Of a stretch of DNA of 64,000 nt, positions 1 through 11,443 are shown piece after piece. Where the stretch lies: contig MCFG01000042.1 of NCBI GenBank assembly GCA_002104895.1, positions 203,751 through 267,750 on the forward strand, given 5' to 3'. The stretch comes from Anaeromyces robustus (Eukaryota; Neocallimastigomycota; Neocallimastigomycetes; Neocallimastigales; Neocallimastigaceae). The notes beneath the pieces were generated by a model. It was not told the DNA's origin. It was given only the letters and a program-made list of their open reading frames with translations, and searched no databases. Every line of letters begins with the position of its first letter. Position 1 is the first letter of the stretch. The translations under genes were made by a program, and so were the position numbers.

Positions 1-5
1 TATAC

Positions 6-432
<427 letters not shown>

Positions 433-760
433 TTTTTTTTTTTGATTGTAAAAAGAAATTTACAAATAAAATACTTTAAAAAAAATTGTAGTAATAGAAT
501 ACTATTTTAATTTTCAATAATTTTTTTATAGTAACTTTTTAAATTTATACTTAATTTTTTATACCTATTAATTTATGATAATATATTTATAAAAATATCT
601 TGTTTTAAATTTGCATATATAAATATTTAATAATAATTTAGTATATTATAATCAATACATATAAATATTAATATAAATTAGATAATGTTTATAATAATTA
701 AATATTAATTATATTAATACTATAATTAATTATAGAAAGTTAATAGTTTAATCAATTCAT
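433..760. other. AT-rich spacer, no feature seen
   Basis: A/T-rich sequence downstream of the first pectinesterase gene. I checked it on the minus strand for a CBM1 or linker remnant continuing past the stop codon and saw none. Confidence 0.6.
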
Positions 761-1991
761 TTATTGATAATAAATACTATTAACGAAAGAAAGATCACCA
801 CCAAGGAATTTCTTTATTGATGGAATTTCGTTGCTTAAGAACACATGAGCAAATGAAGCACGCCCTGTAGTAGAGTAATTTGTACCATAACAATCAAATT
901 CACCAACTTTTGATGTTTCTTTATAAATATCATAATCAGAGAAAGTCAACCAACCTTTTTCATTTAATTGAGAACCTGGGAGTTCAGTTTTTCTAAAGAT
1001 TACATAAGTGTTTTTCTTCCATAAACGACCTAAATAATAAGAAATACCATCATCAACTTTAACTTTAGAATTTATTATAAGAAAGCCGCCTTCCTTATAA
1101 TTATTATCTTCATTACCCTATTTTTTTATTTTTCATTTTTTTTTTGATATATATAAAATGAATATTTGTTAGATTTTTTGTTAATTTTATTAATTAAATT
1201 TATTCAACCTTATTTAATAAAAAATACTTACATTAGCTGTTATATATGCTGTCTTTCCATTTTTATTAACAGCATGGATAATGCATCCATCGAAAACTGC
1301 ACGTCCAAAACCCCAAATAAAATCAGTAACACCGCGAATGTAACAATTTTTAAAATAATGAGTACCACGATATGAAAGTAAAGTATTTTGATAACCTAAA
1401 AAGTTACAATTTTTGAAAAAATGCTTATTACCATATGAATAAAGAGCTGGAGCTTGACCATTTGTTACAGGAAACGGGGCTGTATTTTGGAATGTTATAT
1501 CAAAAGCTTTAAAGAAATCAGCTTTAATTTTTACTGTAGCACATTCTGAGCTACTTCCAATTTTAGCATTATTTAAATTATTTGTAATAATTACTTCATT
1601 TCTATTTTCGCCAATTAAAGTTATGTAATTTTTTTGAATAATAATTTGTTCATTATATATTCCATTTTTAATATAAATAACACGTTCAGAAGAAGCTGAA
1701 TCGGGCAAAGAATTTATAGCATCTTGAATCTAATATTATATAAATAGAATATTGAAATTTATTATGTATGTTGAAGAAATTGAGAAATTGTTTTATCAGA
1801 AAGTTATTTCATTTATATTTAATAATATAAACTTATTCCAGTTTTTAATACATATATATATTACATACACTATTATATTTTTCAGAACCGTCGTTAGCAA
1901 CGATGAGTGCATTTGATGATATTTTATCTATATCGAATGCATAAACTAATTTTACTATAAATATCAATAATAATTTCAGTAGTATTTTCAT
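761..1991 (-). CDS. Pectinesterase (CE8), three exons, catalytic Asp replaced by Asn
   Basis: Secreted pectin methylesterase-like protein of about 325 residues, encoded by exons 1991-1869, 1729-1232 and 1117-761. The introns are GT-AG (GTATGT donor, then GTAAGT donor), and all three exons join in frame. Residues 1-18 form a hydrophobic signal peptide. The CE8 beta-helix fills the rest and keeps Gln133 (QAPA), Gln155, Asp177 in TDFIWG and the Arg of LGRLW. The family's acid/base aspartate, in the QDT motif, is here QNT (Asn156, codon AAT). The protein stops right after the CE8 domain, without the linker and CBM1 seen in its two neighbours. The start was chosen because it gives the signal peptide and aligns with exon 1 of the gene at 8843. 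Reduced or lost esterase activity is an inference from the Asn; the fold call is firm. Confidence 0.88.
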
Positions 1992-2400
1992 TTTAAATTA
2001 TTATAATAATTATTTATATAATTATAATTTTTTTTTGAATTTTATATTTCTATATTTATAAATATAATTAATTATTTAAATAAAGAAATTTTAAAGATTT
2101 TAATTTATTTATAGTTTTTTTTTCAACATTTAAATATTTATATACATTTAATGTTCCACACTTTTACATTATTATAATAATCACCCATAAAGAATAAAAC
2201 TAAAATTTTTAATAATTGTTTAATTAAATATATAATTATAACATTATTATTAAGTTTTATAAAAAACCATTAATAAAAATATATTAAAAAGCAGCATAAA
2301 TTAATAAATTATATAAATTTTTAAAAAAAAAAATAACAATTATTTTCAGATATATGTAATAATAATTATATGTAATAATATTTATAAATATAAAATAATT
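1992..2400. other. Upstream AT-rich spacer
   Basis: Region 5' of the minus-strand pectinesterase. It is A/T-rich and no open frame or clear promoter element can be singled out. Confidence 0.5.
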
Positions 2401-2735
2401 AGACATAATAAAATAAATAAATAAATAAATAAGTAAATAAGTAAATAAGTAAACAAGTAAACAAGTAAACAAGTAAATAAGTAAATAAGTAAATAAGTAA
2501 ATAAGTAAATAAGTAAATAAATAAATGAATAAATGAATAAATGAATAAATGAATAAATGAATAAATGAATAAATGAATAAATGAATAAATGAATAAATGA
2601 ATAAATGAATAAATGAATAAATGAATAAATGAATAAATGAATAAATGAATAAATGAATAAATGAATAAATGAATAAATGAATAAATGAATAAATGAATAA
2701 ATGAATAAATGAATAAATGAATAATTGAATAATTG
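2401..2735. repeat. Tetranucleotide/octanucleotide minisatellite
   Basis: The run begins as AAATAAGT/AAACAAGT units and continues from about 2525 as many near-perfect copies of the octamer AAATGAAT. The repeat yields long artificial open frames rich in Phe, Ile, Tyr, Ser and His on the minus strand, which are not genes. Confidence 0.95.
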
Positions 2736-3835
2736 AATAAATAAATATATGAATGAATACTTATATATATGTATATATATAAGTAAAATAAAATAGGTTA
2801 AGTAAATAAATAAATTAATGACATTTATTAATATTTTATTTATGATATAATAATCAATCATTATTTTATACATGTGCGAAAATAAAAATGAATATTCAGT
2901 AAAATCTAAAAATATTTAATTGAATATAATTTAAATAAAGTTAGTATGAGAAAACATTTATTTTCTTTAAATGTTAGAATTTTAATTGAAAATAAAGTAT
3001 ATATATAAATGGAGTAAGCAATGATGATGAAACTTTTTTATTTTACACATATGAGTGAAGTAATGATTTATTAGTTTTAACATGTAATAATTTTAACAAA
3101 AACATAAATATCATGAGCTTTAATAATTATATTAAAGTTTTATTATTAAATACATGGTTAAATAAATCTAAAAAAAGCAAATGAATATATAATAGGATTA
3201 AGGTAAGTTAACTGTTTAATGGTTATTGGAAAGATAAGAATGTATAAAAAGAAATTAATTAAACATGAATTATATATTAATTTTTTAATATTGAAAAAAT
3301 CGCAGAATGTGTTTGAATGAACACGGAAAATATACAAATAGAGAGAAAATGAATAGTAAAATCCATTATTTAAAAAATGTAAAAATAGAAAAGATAATTT
3401 AATAAATATTGAAAAAAAATTTGAATGCTGAAATTTTATTATATAAAGTAGATTATAAAAGGAAATAAAAATAAATTAAAACATTTTAATTTTGTACTAT
3501 TAACTATTATATATTAGTCAATATGTATTAGATATGAAACAGTAAAATAAATTTATTGTAATATATATATATAATAAAATTCATTTTATATTTAATTGTT
3601 TTTTATCAATAAGATAATACTATTCTACAAAAAAAAATAAATGTCTAAAAATAATTTTATTAAAAAATAAGTTATATATTTTTAATAAAATTTTTATTAA
3701 TATAAAATATGAATCATTTCACTAATGACTGCTTTAAGTATATTTAATATTTTAATTATGATTATTAAAAGAACTGAAAAATTTATGTTTTAGAAGTATT
3801 TTTTTTTTTTTCGGAAAAATGAATTTTTAATATAA
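2736..3835. other. AT-rich spacer, no feature seen
   Basis: About 1.1 kb of A/T-rich DNA without a supported open frame, RNA gene or obvious repeat. Confidence 0.5.
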
Positions 3836-4870
3836 TTATTTAGAATTAGATTTTTATATTTTTACGGAAATTAATTTTTAAAATATTGATTTGTTCCCCA
3901 TATCGTGATTAAAATATAATATTTAAAGTTTTAATTATCTATATTGTTTAAAATTTTTACTTTTTATATTGTTTAATATTTTTACTATTTTAGGTATTTA
4001 TATTGTTTAACATTTTAACTATTTATATTGTTTAATATTTTTACTATTTTAGCTATTTATATTGTTTAATATTTTTGATAATATAATTATTTTAGTAGTT
4101 TTTTATATGTTACATTAAAATAATATTTTTTTAATAATAATTTCTATACTGAAGTCAAAATAAGCCGTTTTTGTTAAAATTTAAAATATTTAGGTAAAAA
4201 GAATTTTTATTATAATTAATAAGAATTAAAGAATTAAATTGTTATATTTTTACGGAAATTAATTTTTAAAAAATAGATTTGTTCCTCATATCGTTAATAA
4301 AATATAATATTTAAAGTTTTAACTATTTATATTGTATTGTTTAATATTTTAACTATATATATTGTTTAATATTTAACTATCTATATTGTTTAATATTTTT
4401 GATAATATAATTATTTTAGTAATTTTTTTATGATACATTAAAATAATATTTTTTTAATAATAATTTCTATACTGAAATCAAAATAAACCGTTTTTGTTAA
4501 AATTTAAAATATTTAAGTAAAAAGAATTTTAATAAATTAATAAGAATTAAAAGAATTAGATTTTGATATTTTTACGGAAATTAATTTTTAAAAAATAGAT
4601 TTGTTCCTCATAACGTTAATAAAATATAATATTTAAAGTTTTTACTATCTAATGTTTATTTTATTTAACTATTTATATTGTTTAATATTTTTACTATTTT
4701 AGTTATTCATATTGTTTAATATTTTTGATAATATAATTATTTATATTGCTTAATATTTTTGATAATGAAATTATTTTAGTTAAATTTTTTTATGTTACAT
4801 TAAAATAGAAGTAGTTTCTATACAGAAATCCAAATAAACCGTTTTTGTTAAAATTTATAATATTTAGTAA
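3836..4870. repeat. Degenerate ~320-390 bp tandem satellite, about three units
   Basis: Landmarks recur at regular spacing. TTTACGGAAA occurs at 3861, 4249 and 4571, each followed by a stretch containing TTTGTTCC. CCGTTTTTGTTAAAATTTA occurs at 4165, 4488 and about 4839. Between them lie variable numbers of a short TATATTGTTTAATATTTTTA sub-repeat. Units are imperfect and differ in length because the sub-repeat number varies. No coding potential. Confidence 0.85.
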
Positions 4871-5990
4871 TTATGATTCATTATTTTATTACATATTAAC
4901 AAAGAAATATTATAAAAATTTTTTATTATTGTTTATTATTATTTGTATATTATTTTTGTTTATTATAATATATAAATATTTTTAGGAATATTATTATTCT
5001 AGAAAATTTTTATTATTTAAATAGTACTTTTAATAATTAATTTTTTTAGTGAAGTTTAAGCAAGATAATATTTATTTAAAATATTATAATATATTTTTTT
5101 GTATAAATTTTAATAATTATATAGAAACAACTAATATTAAATTGTAAAAATGTTGTATTACATTTAAAAGTAACATTTTATTGTACGTAAATATTCATTA
5201 TTATATCATTTTAAGAAAATATATATTTATTTATAATTTTAATAATATATTAATAAAATATTCAAATATATTTAATTTTCAATATTGTAATAATATTTAG
5301 TTTCAATATTGCAATAATATTAAGTAGTTTACAATGTTAATATATAATACTAAATATAAACATGATTAGAATAAATATATTTTAAATATATTCTATTTAT
5401 TATTTTAATATATAATTATTTTGTGTAACAGACTAAAAGATTTTTTTATATATTTTTATTAAATTAATATTATATTATATAATGATTTTCTTTTAAATTA
5501 TATTAAAAATTTTATAAAAAAAAATATTAATATATAATAATGAAAATATAATATATTATTATATATTATATTTATATTATATTATTATATAATAATTATA
5601 TTATTAATTTAATTTAATAATAATTTGTTTGCGGCAGAAAAATAAATTATTTCATTTAATTTATTATTATATATTATTATATATTATTATATATTAAAGA
5701 ATTTAATATAACAAAAAAAAAAAAAAAAATAAAATAAAAAAAAAAAAATATATATATAAAGGTAAATATCTTTTTTTATTTATTATTTTTTTTTTTCAAG
5801 TTTTTATATTTTGAAATTTAGTTTTATAAGTTAAAAAGGATTTTGTAAAATAAAAAATAAAATTAACCAAAATATAAATCAATTTGTAATATAAATAGAT
5901 TTGTATATAAAATATATCAGTTAACTTATTTTTTTTTTCAGTTATAATAATATATTATTATTTATAGAAAATTATCAATATATATAAACA
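4871..5990. other. AT-rich upstream region of second pectinesterase
   Basis: Intergenic DNA with an A-tract at 5714-5750 and short TA runs. Nothing codes. The 3' end holds the promoter of the pectinesterase gene at 5991. Confidence 0.5.
5904..5911 (+). promoter_or_regulatory. Possible TATA box of the 5991 gene
   Basis: TATATAAA preceded by TTTG, about 80 bp before the start codon. The pectinesterase gene at 8843 has a similar TTTG-TATATA element upstream. In DNA this A/T-rich the match is weak evidence on its own. Confidence 0.25.
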
Positions 5991-7472
5991 ATGAAATTAT
6001 ATATATCATTATTTATAACATTAATTATTCAATTAATTAATGCTTTTCCTCAAAATCAACTTCCAAGTGATGCTGTTATTGTAGCAAAGGATGGTTCAGG
6101 AAAATTTAATACAGTACAGGCTGCTGTTGATTCTTTACCAAATGGAAATTCTGAAAAAGTAATTTACATTAAAAGTGGTACCTATAATGAACAAGTATCT
6201 ATTCAAAAAAATTTTGTTACTTTAATTGGTGAAAATAAAGATAAAGTTATTATTACTTATAATTTAAATAATGCTAAAACTGGTAGTAGTTCTGAATGTG
6301 CTACAGTTAAGGCAAAATGTGATAATTTCAAAGCATTTGATATTACTTTTGAAAATACTGCACCATTCCCAGGAGATAATGCACAAGCTCCAGCTTTCTA
6401 TTCATATGGTAATAAACATTATATTGAAAATTGTAATTTCTTATCTTATCAAGATACTTTACTTTCTTACCACGGTACTCAATACTTTAAAAATTGTTAC
6501 ATTCGTGGTTTAACTGATTTCATTTGGGGTTTTGGTCGTGCTGTATTTGATCAATGTACACTTCATGTTGTTTCTAAGGGTGGAAAGAATGAAGGTTATT
6601 TAACTGCTAATGGTAATGAAGATCCAAACTTTAAAGAAGGTGGTTTTCTTATTACCAATTCTAAAGTTACTAGTGATGGAGCTAGATTCTATCTTGGACG
6701 TTTATGGAAAAAGAATTGTTATGTTATTTTTGATAAGACCAATTTCCCAGGTGATAAAATCGTTAAAGAAGGTTGGTTAACCTTTACTGGTAATGATGCT
6801 TACAAGAACACTTCTAAAGTCGGTGAACATCAATGTAGTGGAAATGGTTATAATACAAATGGTCGTGTTTCATGGTCAACTCAATTCCCAAGTGCTCCAT
6901 CTATTTCTGAATTCCTTGGTGGTGATCTTTCATTTACTTCTAGTACTGTTTATAAAGGTTCTAGTGGTAATAATACTACACCACCAACTCAAGAAGTTCC
7001 AGCATCAAACGCACCAGCATCAAATCCAGCACCAGTTCCAAATACACCAACTGAAAACCCAGCACCAGTTCCAAATACACCAACTGAAAACCCAGCACCA
7101 GTTCCAAACACACCTACAAACAATAATAATAATAATGGATGGGGTAATTGGGGTAATATGGATTGGAGTAACTGGGGATTTAATAACTGGGGTAATAAAA
7201 ATTCTAATTCTAATACTAATGGCAAAACTAATAATAACAATAATTGGTTTGGAAATAATAATATGTGGAATAATTGGAATCCTCCAACTAATAATGCTGC
7301 TCCTTGGGGTAACTGGGGAAATGGTTTTTGGAAACGTAGTGCTAAAAAAGTTAATAAAAGAGAATGTTTACCATTAAATGCTCAATGTGGTGGTAAAGGT
7401 TACAAAGGTCCTTCTTGCTGTCAAGAAGGAAAATGTACAGTTATTAATGAATGGTATTCTACATGTATTTAA
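5991..7472 (+). CDS. Pectinesterase (CE8) with W/N-rich linker and C-terminal CBM1
   Basis: Secreted pectin methylesterase of 493 residues, intron-less. It hydrolyses methyl esters of homogalacturonan. A signal peptide covers residues 1-18 (cleavage near INA/FPQ). The CE8 beta-helix spans about 27-325 with all expected active-site residues: Gln132, Gln154, Asp155 (QDT), Asp176 (TDFIWG) and Arg237 (LGRLW). A Pro/Thr/Asn linker with three 11-residue repeats covers about 346-376. A Trp/Asn/Gly-rich stretch follows at about 383-447, and a CBM1 cellulose-binding module with Cys spacing and QCGG motif at 459-493. The tag is CBM1, not the fungal dockerin common in this phylum, so the enzyme should bind cellulose directly and not join a cellulosome. 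Its CE8 core is almost identical in DNA to that of the gene at 8843, although that gene keeps an intron. Confidence 0.95.
   Translation: MKLYISLFITLIIQLINAFPQNQLPSDAVIVAKDGSGKFNTVQAAVDSLPNGNSEKVIYIKSGTYNEQVSIQKNFVTLIGENKDKVIITYNLNNAKTGSSSECATVKAKCDNFKAFDITFENTAPFPGDNAQAPAFYSYGNKHYIENCNFLSYQDTLLSYHGTQYFKNCYIRGLTDFIWGFGRAVFDQCTLHVVSKGGKNEGYLTANGNEDPNFKEGGFLITNSKVTSDGARFYLGRLWKKNCYVIFDKTNFPGDKIVKEGWLTFTGNDAYKNTSKVGEHQCSGNGYNTNGRVSWSTQFPSAPSISEFLGGDLSFTSSTVYKGSSGNNTTPPTQEVPASNAPASNPAPVPNTPTENPAPVPNTPTENPAPVPNTPTNNNNNNGWGNWGNMDWSNWGFNNWGNKNSNSNTNGKTNNNNNWFGNNNMWNNWNPPTNNAAPWGNWGNGFWKRSAKKVNKRECLPLNAQCGGKGYKGPSCCQEGKCTVINEWYSTCI
7026..7117 (+). repeat. 33-bp coding tandem repeat in pectinesterase linker
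   Basis: Units start at 7026, 7059 and 7092 and encode PAPVPNTPTEN-type repeats (the third ends PTNN). This is a typical expandable linker between catalytic and binding domains. Confidence 0.9.
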
Positions 7473-8842
7473 TTAATTTAAATAAGCTTTTCATTTTTTA
7501 ATTTTTTTATTATTAAAAAAAATTAAAAAAACTTTTTATAAATATTTTAAAGAAAATATATTTTTTTAGATAAAAAAAATTCTATTTACTATTTAATATT
7601 TATTATTAATTTATGTAAATAAATTTAAAAACGAAACTATTCTATTTTTTTTTTTTTAATAAAGTAATTTTCTAATTTCATTTATAATATGTTTAATCAT
7701 TAATATTTAATATTCACAAATTATTAATTGAAATATTTATAATAAAAATAATTAAATAAAAAGTAATATAATAATATAAATAGTATGAATGTATTTTAAT
7801 ATTTATTTATTCATTAATGAATCATTAATCCACAAATTATATATGGGAAGTTTTTTTTTTTTTTTATATTATATTTGTGGATTTAAAAATTTTAATTATT
7901 CAGTTTCAGAAAATTAACAATATAGAATTATGATTTAATTATAATTTTTTTTTATTTAAATTTTTTTTTTTTAAAAAATTATAAATTAATAATATAATTT
8001 ATTATTTTTATTCTATTCTATTTTTTTAATTAAAAATGAAGTAGTAATGATGATAAATTTTTGACATATTGTTATTATGTTATTATCATAACATCATTAA
8101 TATAAAAATATTATTATTCATTTTGTCTATATCATTAAAAACCACATCCTTTTATTAATCCTTTGTGTAAAGTAGTAATACAATATATATAATATATTAA
8201 TATATATAATTTATATATATTATTTTTAAAATTTTGTTAGATAGTGTGTAAATAATTGAGTTTAATCATTAATAAAATTGTATTTCTTAATATTTTTGTT
8301 AGATAATGTAAATAGGTAAATATAGAGTTTAATTATTAATAAAAATATACTTTTTAATATTTTAATTATATATTAAAAATTTTTAAAATAGATAATAATT
8401 GATTAATTTAATATAAAATAATATTAAATTATATATTAAAATATTAATTCAATATAAATGTTTCAAAAGATATTTTAGTTTAATTTTTATATTTATTCAT
8501 ATTATATATACAAAAAAAAAAAAAAAAAATTTCAATTAAATAATTATTATTATAATTTTTTTAATATTACAATTGTTAATTTATATTGTAAAAAAGAAAA
8601 GATTAGCGGTAAATTTTAATTAATTTTTTTTAATATTTATATAATAATATTATGTAAAATGTGAAAATGTGATACAAGTTTTAAGTTTAAATTTATATTA
8701 ATTTTTTTATTTCTTAAATTTGTATATATAAGTCTATATATCTTCAAAAAAAAAATATATATATATATTTTCCTTTTTTTTTTTTTTTTTTTATTTTATT
8801 TTATTTTATTTTAGATTTTTATATTACAATTTTAAAATAAAA
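7473..8842. other. Intergenic region with one hairpin
   Basis: A/T-rich spacer between two pectinesterase genes. Its only distinct structure is an inverted repeat at 7827-7883, AATCCACAAAT on the left and ATTTGTGGATT on the right, around a T-tract. The hairpin lies about 350 bp past the upstream stop codon. No open frame is supported. Confidence 0.5.
8723..8732 (+). promoter_or_regulatory. Possible TATA box of the 8843 gene
   Basis: TATATATAAG about 110 bp before the start codon, followed by a long T-rich tract that runs to the start region. The sequence context makes chance matches likely. Confidence 0.25.
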
Positions 8843-10356
8843 ATGAAAATATATAATTTATTTAGTATTTTTGTAATATACTTTATTCAAAGCATATTAG
8901 CTTTTCCACAAAATCAACTTCCACAAGATGCTATTATAGTAGCTAAAGATGGATCAGGAAAATTTAACACTGTATGTAATTTATTTTTTATAATAGTTAT
9001 TTAATTATATATAGAAAAAAAAAAAAATTAAAGTTTAAAAATCTATATATAAATATATAATTATAAACATAAACATGAAATTCATATATATAAATATAAA
9101 TATAAACAAAAAATATATATATATATATATTTAATTTTTTTATTAAATTTTCTAATAAAATTAATATTATTAAATTACTATTTATATTAAATTAATTATT
9201 ATTAATAATAAAGATTCAAGCTGCTGTTAATTCATTATCAAAATCAGCAAATTCTGAAAGAATAATTTATATTAAAAATGGTAAATATAATGAACAAGTA
9301 TCTATTCAAAAAAATTTTGTTACTTTAATTGGTGAAAATAAAGATAAAGTTATTATTACTTATAATTTAAATAATGCTAAAACTGGTAGTAGTTCTGAAT
9401 GTGCTACAGTTAAGGCAAAATGTGATAATTTCAAAGCATTTGATATTACTTTTGAAAATACTGCACCATTCCCAGGAGATAATGCACAAGCTCCAGCATT
9501 CTATTCATATGGTAATAAACATTATATTGAGAATTGTAATTTCTTATCTTATCAAGATACTTTACTTTCTTACCATGGTACTCAATACTTTAAAAAATGT
9601 TATATTCGTGGTTTAACTGATTTCATTTGGGGTTTTGGTCGTGCTGTATTTGATCAATGTACACTTCATGTTGTTTCTAAAGGTGGTAAAAATACTGGTT
9701 ATTTAACTGCTAATGGTAATGAAGATCCAAACTTTAAAGAAGGTGGTTTTCTTATTACCAATTCTAAAGTTACTAGTGATGGAGCTAGATTCTATCTTGG
9801 ACGTTTATGGAAAAAGAATTGTTATGTTATTTTTGATAAGACCAATTTCCCAGGTGATAAAATCGTTAAAGAAGGTTGGTTAACTTTTAGTGGTTATGAT
9901 AATTACAAGAACACTTCTAAAGTTGGCGAATATCAATGTAGTGGAAATAGTTATAATATGAACGGTCGTGTATCATGGTCTACTAGATTTAATAGTGCTC
10001 CATCTATTTCTGAATTCCTTGGTGGTGATCTTTCATTTGTTACTAATACTGTCTATAAAAAATCTTCTAGTAATAAAAATAATAATAACAATAATTATAC
10101 AACAACAATTATAAAAACTACAACTACTAAAAAAGCTAATGCAACTAATAACAACAGTAATAATAATTGGAATAACAACAATAATTGGAATAACAATAAT
10201 TGGAATAATAACAATAACTGGAATAACAACAATAACATTAATAAGAACTGTAGCAAATTATATTACCAATGTGGTGGTAAAAACTATAAAGGATCAACAT
10301 GTTGTTCATCTGGAAAATGTAAAAAAGTGAATGAATATTTCTATATGTGTGTTTAA
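8843..10356 (+). CDS. Pectinesterase (CE8) with N/W-rich linker and CBM1, two exons
   Basis: Secreted pectin methylesterase of about 423 residues from exons 8843-8971 and 9214-10356. The intron has a GTATGT donor and sits at the same codon boundary (after KFNT) as intron 1 of the minus-strand paralogue at 761-1991. Residues 1-20 are the signal peptide. The CE8 domain keeps Gln135, Gln157, Asp158, Asp179 and Arg240. It is followed by an Asn-rich linker with NNW repeats (about 345-388) and a CBM1 at 389-423 with QCGG and the usual Cys pattern. Nucleotides 9292-9885 are nearly identical to 6189-6782 of the neighbouring gene, while the ends differ strongly. The second intron of the minus-strand gene is absent here. 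Confidence 0.93.
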
Positions 10357-11350
10357 AACTATAAATAGTTAAAATTTTATTAATACATTTAATATTATCT
10401 TTTTATTTTAATTATTTTTTTGTATAATATTATGATTAAATTCATTTGATGTTATATTAGTTAAATATATATATATATAATAGATTATTATAAATTAATA
10501 AAGACCTTCTTTATTAATTCGATTTAATAATAAAATGTAAAAATAATATTTTTAAATATTGTTAATTGTTAATAAAAAATAAAAAAAAAATTATATAATA
10601 TTATGATGCATAGTTTATTAATTTTATTAATTACTATTTCTATTATATTTAAGCCACAATTATAAATTTATATGGTGGCTTGATAAAAATATACAATTAA
10701 ATAAAATGTGAAAATGTATTTATACTTTTAATATTAGTGATATATTCATTTGTATATATAAAAAATAAAAAAAATTTATTGGAAAAAAAAAAAAAGTAAA
10801 TATATTTCTTAATGTTCTAATATGTGTGTATTGAAACTAATAAAAAAGAATATATTATTTACGATTATTATTATACTAAGGAAAGATATATCAAGAAAAA
10901 ATGATCATAAAGAGATTCATAGATGACAAAGAAAAATAACTTTAATATATTTCTTTGTATTCTTTCAATAATATTAATAGTAAAAAATATTCAACCCAAA
11001 AATTATGAAATATTTTAATCAATAATATATAATTTATTAGATTACTATTGAACCATAAACAAAATAATATATTTAATCAAATAAAATTTCACCAATATTA
11101 TGATACAATTTTATAATAAATGTATTGTATATAAGTTACATTTTTTTTTTTTTGATTTTATTATATATATAAATTATATTTTTTTTAAATATTATTTAAT
11201 AGTTTGCCATTAGAATTAGTAATAATAATAATAAAAGATAAACTATTTTATTTTTATTATTTTTTCTTTTGTAAAAATAAGTTTTATTTGTAAAAATTAA
11301 ATTTGTAAATAAATATATATTTTAATAGAAACATAAATAAAAAAAAATAA

Positions 11351-11403
<53 letters not shown>

Positions 11404-11443
11404 TAAAAAAAAAAAAAAAAAAAAAATCATTATTAAAAAGAAA
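10357..11443. other. Intergenic region with two small hairpins
   Basis: A/T-rich spacer. Perfect hairpins occur at 10497-10515 (AATAAAGA / TCTTTATT, 3-nt loop) and 10651-10681 (AAGCCAC / GTGGCTT). Both lie 3' of the pectinesterase gene and could be 3'-end structures or chance. An ATAA/ATA repeat with an A-tract covers about 11339-11426, just before the next gene. No coding region seen. Confidence 0.5.

Noticed and set aside
2382-2873. 163-codon minus-strand open frame with FIYSFIHL repeats
   Set aside because: It is the translation of an octanucleotide minisatellite; no domain, no homologue-like region and no conserved start.
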